A stretch of DNA of 64,000 bases, from contig JAUHXZ010000005.1 of the NCBI GenBank assembly GCA_030426725.1, positions 1 to 64,000 on the forward strand. Direction: 5' to 3'. How positions within the stretch are numbered: position 1 is the first letter of the stretch; every line of letters starts with the position of its first letter. This document shows, in pieces, positions 44,510-55,204 of the stretch. The stretch is from Actinomycetes bacterium (lineage in GTDB: Bacteria; Actinomycetota; Actinomycetes; Propionibacteriales; Propionibacteriaceae). Under the pieces are notes generated by a model, which did not search any database, was not told the DNA's origin, and saw nothing but the letters and a program-made list of their open reading frames with translations. Made by a program: the position numbers and the translations under genes.

Positions 44510-44721
44510 GCCGTCTCCTCCTCATGTGAACCTGACGGTCACCGGGCGCACCGCACACACCGCAAGGAAGACACGCCAGACCCGAGGGTCGGGCAAGCGC
44601 GACGGCGCGCTGCCGCCACGAGAGATTCACACAGCGACCGGAGCCACTGGCCTAGTGTCATTCGATGCGCCCGGACGAACCGGGCGACGGGTTTATGCGG
44701 GGTCCGGAGACCTTGCCGCCG

Positions 44722-44750
44722 AGCCTATTCCTGCCCTGTGGAAAACTCAA
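44722..44750 (-). promoter_or_regulatory. SigA-type promoter of rny with a leader of about 205 bases
   Basis: Read leftward: -35 TTGAGT (44750-44745), 17-bp spacer, -10 TAGGCT (44727-44722), beginning 12 bases after recX. The leader (44510 to about 44715) contains a hairpin GCCCGG-ACGAA-CCGGGC (44669-44685) and an imperfect GACCC/GGGTC repeat near 44580, possible sites of autoregulation. Confidence 0.55.
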
Positions 44751-44761
44751 CCGGCCCGCGC

Positions 44762-45268
44762 TCAGTCCAGAGGGTCCTCCGACCGCTCGAGGACCTCGTC
44801 GGTAACGGAGGTGACGATGCCCGATGGAAAGCCTCGGCGGGCCAGGACGCCCATGAGCCGGCGACGCGCCACGTGGGGCTCCAGCCCGCTCATGGACCGC
44901 GCCCGCCGCTCGGCGAGCCTCAGCGCCGCGTCCCTCTCGTCCTCCCGGGTGAGTGACGAGAGGACCTCGTCGGCGACCTCCCGGTCCACTCCCTTCTGCT
45001 GCAGTTCCTGCCGGATCCGGCGGCTGCCACGCAGACCGAACTCGGAGCGGGACGCCGTCAGGGAGGCGGCGAACGCGGCATCGTCGACGAGACCGACTTC
45101 CCGGAAGCGGCCGAGAACCTCCTCGGCCACATCCTCGGGCACGTTGCGCTTGGCCATGGCCGTGCGCAGCTCATGGACAGACCGTTGACGGACGTTGAGC
45201 TGGTCCAGGGCGATCTTGCGGGCGACCTCGAGCTGGGTGGCCCGCTCCGGGTCAGAAGTCAACTTCAC
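44762..45268 (-). CDS. recX: RecA regulator RecX
   Basis: 168 aa, helical, three tandem three-helix repeats. [24 protein letters not shown] and [11 protein letters not shown] are typical. RecX inhibits or tunes RecA filament growth. GTG start at 45268 overlaps the recA end by 17 bases, the usual recA-recX coupling. Confidence 0.92.
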   Translation of the reverse strand: MKLTSDPERATQLEVARKIALDQLNVRQRSVHELRTAMAKRNVPEDVAEEVLGRFREVGLVDDAAFAASLTASRSEFGLRGSRRIRQELQQKGVDREVADEVLSSLTREDERDAALRLAERRARSMSGLEPHVARRRLMGVLARRGFPSGIVTSVTDEVLERSEDPLD

Positions 45269-46295
45269 CGGTTTCTGGGTTCACGCCCTCGGGGACCTCG
45301 GCCTTGTCCACCCCGAGGTGCAACCGGACGCGACGTTCGATCTCGGCTGCGACATCCGGGTTGTTGCGCAGGAAGTTGCGGGCGTTCTCCTTGCCCTGCC
45401 CCAACTGGTCCGACTCGTAGGTGAACCAGGCTCCCGCCTTGCGGATGATGCCGGCGTCCACACCCATGTCGATGAGGCTGCCCTCCCGCGAGATCCCCTG
45501 TCCGTAGATGATGTCGAACTCGGCCTGCTTGAAGGGCGGGGCCACTTTGTTCTTGACGACCTTGACCCGGGTGCGGTTGCCCACCATCTCGGTGCCGTCC
45601 TTGAGGGTCTCGATGCGCCGGACGTCCATGCGGACCGAGGAGTAGAACTTGAGCGCCCGGCCACCGGTGGTGGTTTCCGGGCTGCCGAACATCACGCCGA
45701 TCTTTTCGCGCAGCTGGTTGATGAAGATGGCCGTGGTGTTGCTGGACTTCAACGCGCCGGTCATCTTGCGCAGCGCCTGGGACATCAGCCGGGCCTGGAG
45801 TCCCACGTGGGAGTCCCCCATCTCGCCCTCGATCTCCGCGCGCGGCGTGAGAGCCGCGACGGAGTCCACGACGATGAGCGACAGGGCCCCCGACCGGACC
45901 AGAGTGTCCGCGATCTCGAGTGCCTGCTCGCCGTTGTCCGGCTGGGACACGAGCAGCTCGTCGGTGTTGACGCCCAGCTTCTGCGCATAGTCCGGGTCCA
46001 GCGCGTGCTCGGCGTCGATGAAGGCACAGATGCCGCCGTCGCGCTGTGCGTTGGCGATGGCATGGAGCGCCACGGTGGTCTTACCGCTGGACTCGGGGCC
46101 GTAGATCTCGACGATCCGGCCGCGTGGCAGCCCGCCGATGCCGAGCGCCGCATCGAGTGCCACCGATCCCGTGGGGATCACGTCGATGGGCTGGCGCACG
46201 CCCTCGCCGAGACGCATCACGGAGCCCTTGCCGTGAGCCTTCTCGATCTGGGCCAGCGCAGCCTCTAGAGCCTTGGTACGGTCCGCAACGGCCAT
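45252..46295 (-). CDS. recA: Recombinase RecA
   Basis: 347 aa. Walker [10 protein letters not shown], the [20 protein letters not shown] loop L2, and C-terminal DNA-binding domain. ATG at 46295 behind GAGAGGAATCCCC is chosen by alignment to the family N-terminus ([14 protein letters not shown]). No intein is present. Catalyses strand exchange and triggers LexA self-cleavage. Confidence 0.98.
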   Translation of the reverse strand: MAVADRTKALEAALAQIEKAHGKGSVMRLGEGVRQPIDVIPTGSVALDAALGIGGLPRGRIVEIYGPESSGKTTVALHAIANAQRDGGICAFIDAEHALDPDYAQKLGVNTDELLVSQPDNGEQALEIADTLVRSGALSLIVVDSVAALTPRAEIEGEMGDSHVGLQARLMSQALRKMTGALKSSNTTAIFINQLREKIGVMFGSPETTTGGRALKFYSSVRMDVRRIETLKDGTEMVGNRTRVKVVKNKVAPPFKQAEFDIIYGQGISREGSLIDMGVDAGIIRKAGAWFTYESDQLGQGKENARNFLRNNPDVAAEIERRVRLHLGVDKAEVPEGVNPETGEVDF

Positions 46296-46409
46296 GGGGA
46301 TTCCTCTCTGACTGGACCGGAGAACGGCCAGGTGAACTGTCATCGTCACTCTAGGCAGCGGCACCGACGTTTTCCCGTCCGTGTCGCCCGCTGTGGAGAA
46401 CTACCCCCC

Positions 46410-46438
46410 AGGCTAGCCGAACATCCGTTCGATTGACA
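46410..46438 (-). promoter_or_regulatory. recA promoter with an embedded LexA box
   Basis: Read leftward: -35 TGTCAA (46438-46433), -10 TAGCCT (46415-46410), 17-bp spacer filled by the SOS box CCGAACATCCGTTCGA (46417-46432 on the + strand). It lies between DUF3046 and recA, so recA can be induced independently of DUF3046. Confidence 0.82.
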
Positions 46439-46456
46439 GCGACACGCGAGTGTCAT

Positions 46457-46651
46457 TCACCTCAGAACGTCGGGCAGTTCCAACTGCCGCCACACCGCGC
46501 GCCAGACCTTCTTGCAGGGCTGTCCGGCTACGAGCGCGTCCCGCACCGTGCGCCCTCCCAGGTCGGCGAGTACGACCTGATCGGCCCACACGGCCGCATA
46601 GCCATCGGGCAGGACCTCGTCCATCCGGCGCCACAACTCGACCTCTCGCAC
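46457..46651 (-). CDS. DUF3046 family protein
   Basis: 64 aa. Small conserved protein found next to recA in most actinobacteria; ELWRRMDEVLP, WADQVVLADLGGRTVRDAL and VWRAVWRQLELP are family features. Function unknown. GTG at 46651 behind GGTGGC gives the usual N-terminus; the frame stays open upstream but that part is low-complexity Gly/Arg. Confidence 0.88.
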   Translation of the reverse strand: MREVELWRRMDEVLPDGYAAVWADQVVLADLGGRTVRDALVAGQPCKKVWRAVWRQLELPDVLR

Positions 46652-46707
46652 GCAGCCACCGTACCCGCCCCGGCCCCCGCCGGCCATCCTGCACAGTTGG
46701 CGCCTGG

Positions 46708-46757
46708 ACTGATCGTTTCGCCGCGTCAGCCGCGCAGTATCATGAGCAGAACTGATC
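46708..46757 (+). promoter_or_regulatory. Promoter of the second DeoR-family regulator with flanking repeats
   Basis: A -10-like TATCAT (46738-46743) lies about 50 bases before the ATG. It is bracketed by two copies of ACTGATC (46708-46714 and 46751-46757), the second inside CTGATCAG, a palindrome. Candidate autoregulatory sites. Confidence 0.35.
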
Positions 46758-46791
46758 AGCGGTCGAGCCCCCGAGCGAGTGGAGCACTGTC

Positions 46792-47586
46792 ATGAACGCA
46801 CCTGGAGTCCCGTCACACAAGCGTTCGGACCGGATGGTGGCGCTCCTGGCGATGTTGAACGACAGGGGCCCCATGGCCCTGACCCAACTCGCCGAGTCCC
46901 TCCACGCCTCCCCGGCGACGATCCGTCGGGACGTCGCCGTCCTCGCCTCGCAAGGGCTGCTGGAACGCACCCACGGCGGGGCGCGTCCGGTGAAGGGAAA
47001 CCGTGAGTTGCCGGTCCGCCTCCGCGACGGGCGCAACCAGGAGGCGAAGCGCCGCATCGCAGCCGTGGTGGCCGGCCTCATTCCCGCGGGCAAACACGCG
47101 ATCGGGCTGACAGGTGGCACGACGACCGCCGAGGTGCTCCGCGCCCTCCGGTCCCGCGACGACCTGACGATCATCACCAACTCCGTCAGCATCGGCCTCG
47201 AGGCCGCGGAACTCGGTCAGGACCGGGTCCTCATCGCGGGAGGGGTGCTGAGGCCGAACTCGCTGGAACTGGTCGGCTCGCTCGCGGAACAGACGATGAA
47301 GCTGGTCAACGTCGGCACTGCGGTCATCGGCGTCGACGGCATATCGGTCGCAGAGGGACTCACCACGCACGACGAGATCGAGGCGCGGACCAACTACGCG
47401 ATGATCGAACGCTCACAGCGGGTGATCGTCGCGGTCGACTCCTCGAAGGTGGGCATCCCCACCCTGGCGAAGATGGCCGACATCACGGAGATCCAGGCTC
47501 TCGTCACGGACTCCGGGGCGCCCGAGGACGAACTTCAGCGGCTCCGCGACGCCGGCGTGGACGTGCATATCGTCGACGCCGACTGA
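46792..47586 (+). CDS. DeoR/GlpR-family transcriptional regulator
   Basis: 264 aa. Winged HTH at about 14-70 (MALTQLAESLHASPATIRRDVAVL) and a DeoRC effector domain with GLTGGTTTAEVLRAL and VITNSVSIGLEAA-type motifs in IITNS, then GVDGISVAEGLTTHDEIEA and VAVDSSKVG. No sugar gene is adjacent, so its regulon lies elsewhere. Convergent with clgR. Confidence 0.9.
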   Translation: MNAPGVPSHKRSDRMVALLAMLNDRGPMALTQLAESLHASPATIRRDVAVLASQGLLERTHGGARPVKGNRELPVRLRDGRNQEAKRRIAAVVAGLIPAGKHAIGLTGGTTTAEVLRALRSRDDLTIITNSVSIGLEAAELGQDRVLIAGGVLRPNSLELVGSLAEQTMKLVNVGTAVIGVDGISVAEGLTTHDEIEARTNYAMIERSQRVIVAVDSSKVGIPTLAKMADITEIQALVTDSGAPEDELQRLRDAGVDVHIVDAD

Positions 47587-47608
47587 CGGACGTGGATCGC
47601 CGGGGGCC

Positions 47609-47884
47609 TCAGGCGGCCACCGGCACGCGCGCGGACCGCTCGGCCTCCAGCGCCGCGAGCTTGCCGCTGATCGCGGTCATGAGCTCCGAGAGCGACACGT
47701 CCAACGCCGAAGCGACGGCGAAGAGCACTTCGCTCGACGCCTCCTTGTGACCGCGCTCGATCTCCGAGAGGTATCCAAGGGACACCATGCTCGCGACGGA
47801 GACCTCTCGCAGGGTCATGCCGGCGCACATCCGGAGTTCCCGGAGAGTCTCGCCCATCACCTTACGAATCAGAATCGTCTTCAC
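47609..47884 (-). CDS. clgR: XRE-family regulator ClgR
   Basis: 91-aa Cro/C1-type regulator. [22 protein letters not shown] is the HTH and [24 protein letters not shown] the signature following it, as in ClgR of Streptomyces, Corynebacterium and mycobacteria, which activates clpP, clpC and repair genes under proteotoxic or envelope stress. The GTG at 47884 gives the family N-terminus; two later in-frame starts (47860, 47857) are possible. Downstream of cinA as in other actinobacteria. The Ala-Ala C-terminus resembles Clp-degradable ends of known ClgR. Confidence 0.88.
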   Translation of the reverse strand: MKTILIRKVMGETLRELRMCAGMTLREVSVASMVSLGYLSEIERGHKEASSEVLFAVASALDVSLSELMTAISGKLAALEAERSARVPVAA

Positions 47885-47987
47885 AGCCAACGTCCCTACC
47901 GGCGGACCCTGTGCCCACCCTCGGACGGTGCAACCGACATCACGGGGACTTTGTTCCCGGGTTCTCGGAAGAATTCCCGAACCTCTC

Positions 47988-48467
47988 CTACAGCACGCGC
48001 AGCAGCATTTCGAACACGTGCTCGGTGGCGGCACGGCGGATGTCCTCCCGGTCACCCTCGAAGTGCCTGACCTCCGTGTACTGCGGAGGCGGCGACATGC
48101 CAACCCGTGGTCCGACGACCGCGAACCACACCGTCCCGACCTTGACGCCGTCGGTCTCGGTGGGCCCGGCGACGCCGGTGGTGGCCACCCCCCAGTCCGC
48201 GAGGCACCGGCTCTGCGCCCCGACCGCCATCTGGAGGGCGGTGAGCTCGTTGACGACGCCCTCGGACTGGATCAGTTCCTCGTCGACGCCGGCCAGCCGG
48301 CTCTTGAGATCTCGGGCGTAGGTGATGAGCCCTCCGCGGTACACGGCCGAGGCCCCCGGCACGGTAGTGATGGCCGCCCCGACTCCCCCGCCGGTGAGCG
48401 ACTCGCACGTCGCGAGCGTCACCTCACGGTGGGCCATCTTCTTGATCACGTCGGCGGCCAGCGACAT
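47988..48467 (-). CDS. cinA: Nicotinamide-nucleotide amidohydrolase (CinA C-terminal domain)
   Basis: 159 aa, equal to the PncC domain alone without the N-terminal pyrophosphatase part of long Cin[34 protein letters not shown] and [19 protein letters not shown] are typical. Converts nicotinamide mononucleotide to nicotinate mononucleotide. A weak hairpin (about 47943-47961) downstream might separate it from clgR. Confidence 0.92.
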   Translation of the reverse strand: MSLAADVIKKMAHREVTLATCESLTGGGVGAAITTVPGASAVYRGGLITYARDLKSRLAGVDEELIQSEGVVNELTALQMAVGAQSRCLADWGVATTGVAGPTETDGVKVGTVWFAVVGPRVGMSPPPQYTEVRHFEGDREDIRRAATEHVFEMLLRVL

Positions 48468-48496
48468 CGGGAGCCTCCTCGGTCCGTTGCGTCGGC

Positions 48497-49117
48497 TCAG
48501 CCTACCTGCTCGGCCTTGCCCTCACGGCGGATCTTCCAGGCGCTCCAGAGGTAGTCGAAGCCGGTGACGACGGTGAGAATGAGCGCCGCCCACATCAGCA
48601 CCCAGGCGACGATCTGGAGCCACTCCGGCAGGAACGGCAGACCGAAGCTGAACAGGATCAGGGCGAGCGTCTGGGTGAGGGTCTTGGCCTTGCCGCCCTT
48701 GTTGGCCGCCATGATCCCGTACTTCGCGATCGCCGCCCGCACCCAGGTGATGCCCCATTCGCGCACGAGAATGATGATGGTGAAGAACCAGGGCAGGCCG
48801 CCCTCGATGTCCATCGGCCAGTCATAGATACTCAGCGACACGAACGCGGCGCCAGTGAGCGCCTTGTCGGCGACCGGGTCCCACAGTTTTCCGAAGTCGG
48901 TCACGAGGTTCCGCGACCGGGCGATGTACCCGTCCGCGAGATCCGTGAGCATCGCCACCACGAACACGATGGTGGCGGCCAGCCGCCAGCCCATGTCCTC
49001 GGGGCCCATGAACATCAGCACCACGTAGACGGGGACCAGGAAGATCCGGATTACCGTCAGGACGTTGGGCACGTTCCAGTTGCTCGGCTTGTCAGTTGCC
49101 CTTCGGGGTTCGGTCAC
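48497..49117 (-). CDS. pgsA: CDP-diacylglycerol-glycerol-3-phosphate 3-phosphatidyltransferase
   Basis: 206-aa membrane enzyme of phosphatidylglycerol synthesis. The CDP-alcohol phosphotransferase motif D-x2-DG-x2-AR-x8-G-x3-D-x3-D is complete in [10 protein letters not shown] ... [11 protein letters not shown]. About six membrane helices. GTG at 49117 overlaps the rimO stop by four bases. Confidence 0.93.
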   Translation of the reverse strand: MTEPRRATDKPSNWNVPNVLTVIRIFLVPVYVVLMFMGPEDMGWRLAATIVFVVAMLTDLADGYIARSRNLVTDFGKLWDPVADKALTGAAFVSLSIYDWPMDIEGGLPWFFTIIILVREWGITWVRAAIAKYGIMAANKGGKAKTLTQTLALILFSFGLPFLPEWLQIVAWVLMWAALILTVVTGFDYLWSAWKIRREGKAEQVG

Positions 49118-50529
49118 GTCGCCTCCGCCTTCAGATCGATTCCGATCGAGTCCACCACCCGCGCCGTCACCAGGTCGCCGACGGCGGCGTCATGGTCGAG
49201 TGTGACCACACCGTCGGTCTCCGGCCCCTGGTGCATCGCGCGGCCGACGACTCCGTCGTCGACACTCTCGACGAGTACGACGATATCGTCTCCGACCCGG
49301 TCCGCGGCGCGCGCCTCGCAGACCTCGAGTGCCAGATCCGACAGTGAGGCGCGACGGTCTTCGATCTCGTCGTCGGAGAGGTGCCCGCGCAGGCCGACGC
49401 CTTCGGTTCCCTCCTCGTCGGAGTAGCCGAACACACCCATGACGTCCAGTTGGGCCTCGATGATGAAGCAGCGCAGGATCTGCACGTCCTCCTCGGTCTC
49501 CCCAGGGAACCCGGCGATGACGTTGCTCCTGATGCCTGCGTCCGGGGCTTCCGCGCGGATGCGGCCGATGAGGTCGAGGAAGCTGCCGGCGTCGCCGAAG
49601 CGCCGCATGGCGCGCAGGACGCTGCGGGACGCGTGCTGGAAGCTGAGGTCGAAGTACGGGACCACCTTGTCGGTGGCGAGCATCGCCTCGAGCATGCCCG
49701 GCCGGATCTCAGCGGGCTGCAGGTAGGACACGCGGATCCAGTCCAGGCCGTCGACGCGCGCCAGCCTCGGCAGCAGGGTTTCGAGCCGGTGGTCGGAGCC
49801 GAGGTCCTTGCCGTAGGACGAGGTGTTCTCGGACACGAGGAAGAGCTCGCGGACGCCTTGCTCGACCAGCCAGCGGGCCTCGGCCTCCAGTTCCTCGACG
49901 GGCCGCGACAGGTAGGACCCCCGGAACGAGGGGATGGCGCAGAACGCGCAGCGCCGGTCACAGCCGGACGCGATCTTCAGCGACGCCGAAGGGCCTCCGC
50001 CCAGACGCCGGCGGAGCGTTCGCGGGCCGGTCGCGGGGGCGAGCCCGTCCGGCAGCGGCGCATGCCCCGGCACCGCGACTCCCCCGGCGGCGCCGGGCCG
50101 CGCGGACGGGGTGAGCGGCAGCAGCTGCCGGCGGTCCCGCGGCACGTGGGAGATGTGCCGTTCGCCGTCGAGGATCCCGCGGAGCCTGTCGGCGATGTCG
50201 GCGTAGTCGTCGAAGCCGAGCACGGCGTCGGCCTCGGGGAGTTCATCCGCGAGCTGCGCGCCGTAGCGCTCGGCCATGCAGCCGACGGCCACCACGGACC
50301 GTACGTGGCCGGCGTCCTTGAGTTCCGCCGCCTCGAGGAGCGTGTTGATGGAGTCCTGCTTGGCCTGCTCGATGAAGCCGCAGGTGTTGACCACCACGGT
50401 CTCGGCGTCGTCCGCGTCGTCGACCAGACGGAAGCCTCCCAGTTCGAGCCGGGCGGCGAGTTCCTCGGAGTCGACGTCGTTGCGTGCGCAGCCGAGGGAT
50501 GCGATGTGGACGGTATGTGTGCCAGTCAT
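49114..50529 (-). CDS. rimO: Ribosomal protein S12 methylthiotransferase RimO
   Basis: 471-aa radical-SAM methylthiotransferase that modifies an Asp of ribosomal protein S12. N-terminal auxiliary-cluster Cys in [22 protein letters not shown] and VGCMAERYG; radical SAM cluster in [22 protein letters not shown], where the second half separates RimO from MiaB; C-terminal TRAM domain. A 30-residue Pro/Gly/Ala-rich insert precedes the SAM domain. ATG at 50529, 17 bases after ftsK. Confidence 0.95.
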   Translation of the reverse strand: MTGTHTVHIASLGCARNDVDSEELAARLELGGFRLVDDADDAETVVVNTCGFIEQAKQDSINTLLEAAELKDAGHVRSVVAVGCMAERYGAQLADELPEADAVLGFDDYADIADRLRGILDGERHISHVPRDRRQLLPLTPSARPGAAGGVAVPGHAPLPDGLAPATGPRTLRRRLGGGPSASLKIASGCDRRCAFCAIPSFRGSYLSRPVEELEAEARWLVEQGVRELFLVSENTSSYGKDLGSDHRLETLLPRLARVDGLDWIRVSYLQPAEIRPGMLEAMLATDKVVPYFDLSFQHASRSVLRAMRRFGDAGSFLDLIGRIRAEAPDAGIRSNVIAGFPGETEEDVQILRCFIIEAQLDVMGVFGYSDEEGTEGVGLRGHLSDDEIEDRRASLSDLALEVCEARAADRVGDDIVVLVESVDDGVVGRAMHQGPETDGVVTLDHDAAVGDLVTARVVDSIGIDLKAEAT

Positions 50530-50545
50530 GTCCCGCCCATTATCC

Positions 50546-53062
50546 CTATCCTGCGGCCAGATTGGCCAAGACCTCGTCGAGGTCCTCAGCCTTGACGAGC
50601 ACCTCGCGCGCCTTCGACCCCTCCGAGGGCCCGACGACGCCGCGGCTCTCCAGGATGTCCATGAGCCGGCCGGCCTTGGCGAACCCCACGCGCAGCTTGC
50701 GCTGCAGCATGGACGTGGACCCGAGCTGGAGCTCGACCACGAGCCGGCAGGCGTCGAGGACGAGGTCCATGTCGTCGCCGATGTCGTCGACGACCTTCTT
50801 CTCGGCGCCTCCGCCGGCGGTGACGTCGTCGCGGTAGTTGGGCTGCAGCTGCGTGGAGACGAACGCCACGACCTCACGGATCTCGGACTCGTTGACCCAG
50901 GCCCCCTGGACGCGGATGGGCTTGCCCGCCCCCATGGGGAGGAACAACCCGTCACCCTTGCCGACGAGCTTCTCGGCGCCCGGCTGGTCGAGGATGACGC
51001 GCGAGTCGGTCATCGAGGACGTCGCGAAGGCCAACCGGGAGGGCACGTTGGCCTTGATGAGGCCGGTCACGACGTCGGTGGAGGGCCGCTGCGTGGCCAG
51101 CACCAGGTGGATGCCCGCGGCACGCGCGAGCTGGGTGATCCGCACGACCGACTCCTCCACGTCCCGGGGCGCGACCATCATGAGATCGGCGAGCTCGTCG
51201 ACGACCACCAGCAGATACGGGTAGGGGGCGAGGACGCGCTCCGATCCCTCGGGGACCTTGACCTGGCCGGCACGGACGGCCTTGTTGAAGTCGTCCACGT
51301 GCCGGAACCCGAAGGCCGCCAGGTCGTCGTAGCGCATGTCCATCTCCCGCACGACCCAGGCGAGTGCCTCCGCGGCCTTCTTCGGGTTGGTGATGATCGG
51401 CGTGACGAGGTGCGGGATGCCCTCGTAGTGATTCAACTCGACGCGCTTCGGGTCGACCAGGAGGAGGCGCACCTCGTCCGGGGTGGCCCGCATCATGATC
51501 GAGGTGATGAGCGAGTTGATGAAGCTGGACTTGCCGGACCCGGTCGCGCCGGCCACGAGCAGGTGCGGCATCTTGGCCATGTTCGCCACGACGTGGCCGC
51601 CCTCGACGTCCTTGCCCAGGCCGACGGTGAGCGGGTGGTGGTCGTTCTTCGCCTTGGAGGACCGCAGGACGTCGCCGAGGGAGACGACCTCTTTGTCCGA
51701 GTTGGGGATCTCGATGCCGATGGCGGACTTGCCCGGGATGGGCGTGAGGATGCGGATCTCGTTGGAGCCGACGGCGTAGGCGATGTTGTCCGCAAGGCCG
51801 GTGACCTTGCTGACCTTGATCGCCGAGCCCAGTTCGACCTCGTAGCGGGTGACCGTCGGTCCGCGCGTGTAGCCGGTGACGCGGGCGTCGATCTCGAACT
51901 CGCGGAGCACGTCGCCGAGCTGCCGCACGATCCGGTCCGACGCCTCGGTGCGCGCCTTGGGCCTGGTGCCCGGCGCGAGGACGCGGTCCTCCGGGAGCGC
52001 GTAGACGACGTCGCCGCTGAGTTCCAGCTGCTCGGCCCGTGCGGGGGGCGGGGTGTGCGCCGGGGGCTCGAGGTCGCGGGCGGGCTCGTCCCTGGGCCTG
52101 CCGGGCACCTGCCTGGCCTCGGGCTCGGGAACGAGGTAGTCGTCGTGCTGTTCTGGCTCGTAGACGCTCTCCTCGAGCTCCTCGTCGACCGGGTCCTCGA
52201 TGAGCGGGGTGTCGTAGGGCACGTCGACGCCGAGCTTGAGCTCCGGCTGCCTCTCACGGGCGCCTTCGGACTCGACGAGCGCCGACAGCGCCTCCTTCGC
52301 ACCCGAGGCGATGTCGCGCAGCGGACGGCCGATGACCAGCAGGATCCCGGCGAGGGTCGCGATGACGAGGACGGGGACCGCCACCCAGACGGTCGCCAGG
52401 TCGACGAGCAGGCTCGAGGCCACGTGGCCGACGACGCCGCCCGCCTCGCGGAGCGCGGGCATGTCCGCGGGAGTGGGCATGCCCCGGCCGATGTTGACCA
52501 GTCCCAGGACGCCGAGCGTGATGAGCACCCAGCCGAGACCGGTGCGGGGCGCCGACTCGACGTCGTGCGGGTGGCGGAACACGCGCCACGCGCCGTAGAG
52601 CAGGACCGCCGGCACGACGACCGACAGGGAACCGAACACGGTCGAGATGCTGTCGCCGATCGCCTGGCCCACGGGCCCCGGTAGCGCGAACCAGAAGCGG
52701 GCGGCCACACCGACGCCGAGGATCAGGAGCACCAGGCCCCAGCCGTCGCGTCGCATCGCCGGGTCGACGTCGCGGTCGGCTCCGCCGATGCTGCGCGCCA
52801 CCCAGCCGGCGCCGCCGGCCAGACCGCGCCAGGTGGCGCCGATCCCCCGGAGGATCGCCGTGCCGGCGCGCGTCAACAGGCCCGGGCCGGCGGGCTTGCG
52901 GGCCGGCGTGCGCTTCGAGGTGGAGCCGGACCGGTTGGATCCGGACTTCCTCGAGGCGGCCTGGTTTTTCCGGGGGGCCGGTGTCGAGCGGGAACGCGCA
53001 GCAGCCGTCGTCTTCTTCGCGGTGCTGGCGCTCCGGGTTGGGGAAGATCCGCGGGACGCCAT
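50546..53062 (-). CDS. ftsK: DNA translocase FtsK/SpoIIIE
   Basis: 838 aa. N-terminal 90 residues are Ser/Arg/Lys-rich; four membrane segments lie in about 125-265; an acidic/Pro-rich linker (about 280-350) follows; the motor has [16 protein letters not shown] (Walker A) and [13 protein letters not shown] (Walker B); the C-terminal winged gamma domain begins near [25 protein letters not shown]. Moves chromosome ends through the septum. ATG at 53062 has no clear ribosome site; a TTG nine bases upstream is possible. An overlapping longer frame extends over thiL and is a high-GC artefact. Confidence 0.93.
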   Translation of the reverse strand: MASRGSSPTRSASTAKKTTAAARSRSTPAPRKNQAASRKSGSNRSGSTSKRTPARKPAGPGLLTRAGTAILRGIGATWRGLAGGAGWVARSIGGADRDVDPAMRRDGWGLVLLILGVGVAARFWFALPGPVGQAIGDSISTVFGSLSVVVPAVLLYGAWRVFRHPHDVESAPRTGLGWVLITLGVLGLVNIGRGMPTPADMPALREAGGVVGHVASSLLVDLATVWVAVPVLVIATLAGILLVIGRPLRDIASGAKEALSALVESEGARERQPELKLGVDVPYDTPLIEDPVDEELEESVYEPEQHDDYLVPEPEARQVPGRPRDEPARDLEPPAHTPPPARAEQLELSGDVVYALPEDRVLAPGTRPKARTEASDRIVRQLGDVLREFEIDARVTGYTRGPTVTRYEVELGSAIKVSKVTGLADNIAYAVGSNEIRILTPIPGKSAIGIEIPNSDKEVVSLGDVLRSSKAKNDHHPLTVGLGKDVEGGHVVANMAKMPHLLVAGATGSGKSSFINSLITSIMMRATPDEVRLLLVDPKRVELNHYEGIPHLVTPIITNPKKAAEALAWVVREMDMRYDDLAAFGFRHVDDFNKAVRAGQVKVPEGSERVLAPYPYLLVVVDELADLMMVAPRDVEESVVRITQLARAAGIHLVLATQRPSTDVVTGLIKANVPSRLAFATSSMTDSRVILDQPGAEKLVGKGDGLFLPMGAGKPIRVQGAWVNESEIREVVAFVSTQLQPNYRDDVTAGGGAEKKVVDDIGDDMDLVLDACRLVVELQLGSTSMLQRKLRVGFAKAGRLMDILESRGVVGPSEGSKAREVLVKAEDLDEVLANLAAG

Positions 53063-53129
53063 GTCGTCCAAGGTAGCCCAGGAGGAGCCGAAGACCGGTA
53101 TTTCGCCCGGCCGGGTGGACGATCGCGCG

Positions 53130-54056
53130 TCAGGCGAAGTGGTCCCAGCCCCGGCTGCCGTCGAAGGCGTGTCCGTCCACGAGCACGGCCGGGTCTCCTG
53201 CCTTGACTTCCCCGACCCGGACCCACCCCTCCGGCAGATCCGTTCCGGCGGGGAACGCGGCCGCGAGCGCGTGGTCCTCTCCCCCGGCGAGCACGAACCC
53301 GATGCCGGGCTTGCCGGTGGCCGCCGCGACGCGCGCGACACCGTCGGGCACGGCGAACAGCCCGGTGTCGAGGTCGATGACGACGCCGCTGGAGTCGGCG
53401 ATGTGGCCGAGGTCCGCGAGGAGTCCGTCGGAGACATCGAGCATCGCCGTGGCCCCGGCCCGCGAGGCGACGACTCCCTGCCCGTAGGGGACGGTGGGCG
53501 TCTGCTGCTCGGCCACCATGTCCTTGGGCGATCCGAAGCCACGCTGCAGCACGGCCAGCCCGGCCGCGGCCCAGCCGAGCCTGCCGCAGACGGCGACGAG
53601 GTCCCCGGGGAGCGCGCCCGAGCGGGTGACCGCTGCGCGGCCGCCCAGGTCGCCGATGGCCGTGACGCACACGGCGATGACGGCCGACGACGACAGGTCT
53701 CCTCCGACGAGGCTGACACCCGCGCGATCGCACTCCTCGCGCGCGCCCGCCTCGAACTCCTCCACCCACGCCTGGTCCAGGTCCTTCGGGAAGGCCAGTG
53801 CAACGACGACGGCGCTCGGGCGCGCGCCCATGGCTTCGACGTCGGACACGTTGACCGCGACGGCCTTGCGTCCGACCGCCCGTGCCGGCGACCACTGGCG
53901 CTTGAAGTGCACGTTCTCGATGAGCACGTCGGTGGTGACGACGGCGTGGCCACTGAGCGCCAGAACCGCCGCGTCGTCGCCGACGGACAGGACGACGTCG
54001 TCGCGGGCCACGAGGCCGCGGGTGATCCTGTCGATGAGTTCGAACTCGCCCGTCAC
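53130..54056 (-). CDS. thiL: Thiamine-monophosphate kinase ThiL
   Basis: 308 aa of the PurM-like ATP-dependent fold. GDDAAVLAL near the N-terminus, VNVSDVEAMGARP and VGGDLSSS hold Mg-ATP ligands, and LDVSDGLLADLGHIA and GGEDHALAA are C-terminal signatures. Makes thiamine diphosphate. GTG at 54056, one base after the ddl stop, so the two are coupled. Confidence 0.94.
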   Translation of the reverse strand: MTGEFELIDRITRGLVARDDVVLSVGDDAAVLALSGHAVVTTDVLIENVHFKRQWSPARAVGRKAVAVNVSDVEAMGARPSAVVVALAFPKDLDQAWVEEFEAGAREECDRAGVSLVGGDLSSSAVIAVCVTAIGDLGGRAAVTRSGALPGDLVAVCGRLGWAAAGLAVLQRGFGSPKDMVAEQQTPTVPYGQGVVASRAGATAMLDVSDGLLADLGHIADSSGVVIDLDTGLFAVPDGVARVAAATGKPGIGFVLAGGEDHALAAAFPAGTDLPEGWVRVGEVKAGDPAVLVDGHAFDGSRGWDHFA

Positions 54057-54057
54057 G

Positions 54058-55173
54058 TCAGCGCAGCCCCACCGGGCGTTCCAGCGCGAGGTCGATGAGC
54101 CGCCCGATCAGTTCTGGGTAGGTCATGCCTGCCGCCTGCCAGAGCGCCGGGTACATGGAGATCTTCGTGAACCCGGGCATGGTGTTGACCTCGTTGATGA
54201 AGGCGCCGTCGTCGGTGACGAAGAAGTCGGCCCTGACGAGGCCCTCGGCGTCCACGGCGTGGAAGGCCTGCCTGGCCAGGTCCTTGAGCCGGTCGCTCAG
54301 CTCCGCGGGGATGTCGGCCGGGGCGTCGAGGGCGGCGCCCGCCTCGTCGATGTACTTCGCCTCGAAGTCGTAGAAGCCGTGGGCGGCCTGCACGCGGATC
54401 TCGCCGACGTCGGAGACCGCGCAGCCGTCGGGGGCCGCCGGGTCGCCGAGCACCGCGACCTCCAGCTCGCGCGCCCCGACGAAGCCCTGCTCGACGACGA
54501 TCTTCGGGTCGAACCGCTGGGCCTCGTCGATGGCCGCGTCGAGCTCGGAGGGGTCGGCGACGCGGGAGATGCCCAGCGAGGATCCGCCGCGGGCGGGCTT
54601 GACGAACAGAGGGTAGGTGAGGCGTTCGTCGATCTCCCGGACGACGTCGGCCCGGTGGTGCCGCAAGCGGTGCCGGGAGGCGGCGACGTACGGCCACACC
54701 GGCATGCCTGCCGCCTCGAACGCGACCTTCATGAAGTGCTTGTCCATGCCGACGGCCGAGGCGGCGACGCCGCTGCCGACATAGCGGATGCCCATGAGCT
54801 CGAACATCCCCTGGATGGTGCCGTCCTCGCCGAACGGGCCGTGGAGCAGTGCGAATGCGACGTCGACGCCGTTGATGTCGACGAGCTTTTCTCCGTCGCG
54901 GCTCGCGACCTCGCAGCCCTGTTCCCCGACCATCCACACGGCGTCGTGCCGTGGCTCGGCGACCTCGGGGACGTGGCCGTCGACGATGGTGTAGGCGGCG
55001 ATGACGTCGAGGGGGACCTGGGTCCAGCGCCCGGAGCGGGTGATGCCGACGCCGACGACGTCGTAGCGGCCGCGGTCGATCGCCTTGAGCACGCTGGCCG
55101 CCGTCAGGCACGAGATGCCGTGCTCGGATGACTGGCCGCCGAAGATCAGCGCGACGCGGATGCGGTCACTCAC
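54058..55173 (-). CDS. ddl: D-alanine-D-alanine ligase
   Basis: 371-aa ATP-grasp ligase of peptidoglycan precursor synthesis. VALIFGGQSSEHGISC is the N-terminal signature, HGPFGEDGTIQGMFEL the D-Ala site, FVKPARGGSSLGIS the ATP-grasp loop, and FINEVNTMPGFT the Mg site and C-terminal oxyanion region. Length normal for actinobacterial Ddl. Confidence 0.96.
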   Translation of the reverse strand: MSDRIRVALIFGGQSSEHGISCLTAASVLKAIDRGRYDVVGVGITRSGRWTQVPLDVIAAYTIVDGHVPEVAEPRHDAVWMVGEQGCEVASRDGEKLVDINGVDVAFALLHGPFGEDGTIQGMFELMGIRYVGSGVAASAVGMDKHFMKVAFEAAGMPVWPYVAASRHRLRHHRADVVREIDERLTYPLFVKPARGGSSLGISRVADPSELDAAIDEAQRFDPKIVVEQGFVGARELEVAVLGDPAAPDGCAVSDVGEIRVQAAHGFYDFEAKYIDEAGAALDAPADIPAELSDRLKDLARQAFHAVDAEGLVRADFFVTDDGAFINEVNTMPGFTKISMYPALWQAAGMTYPELIGRLIDLALERPVGLR

Positions 55174-55204
55174 GGGTCCTCCTAGGGATGCTGCGTGCGT
55201 GAGT

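Noticed and set aside
44641-44720. GCCACTG and a sequence close to the B12 box (GTCCGGAGACCTTGCC) resembling the end of a cobalamin riboswitch
   Set aside because: They occur on the + strand, antisense to recX-recA, with no + strand gene for 2 kb; the B12 box has an inserted T; and the other conserved segments of the riboswitch are not seen.
50546-53953. ftsK start extended upstream over thiL
   Set aside because: The added part is a shadow of thiL; the methionine at 53062 starts a typical FtsK N-terminus.
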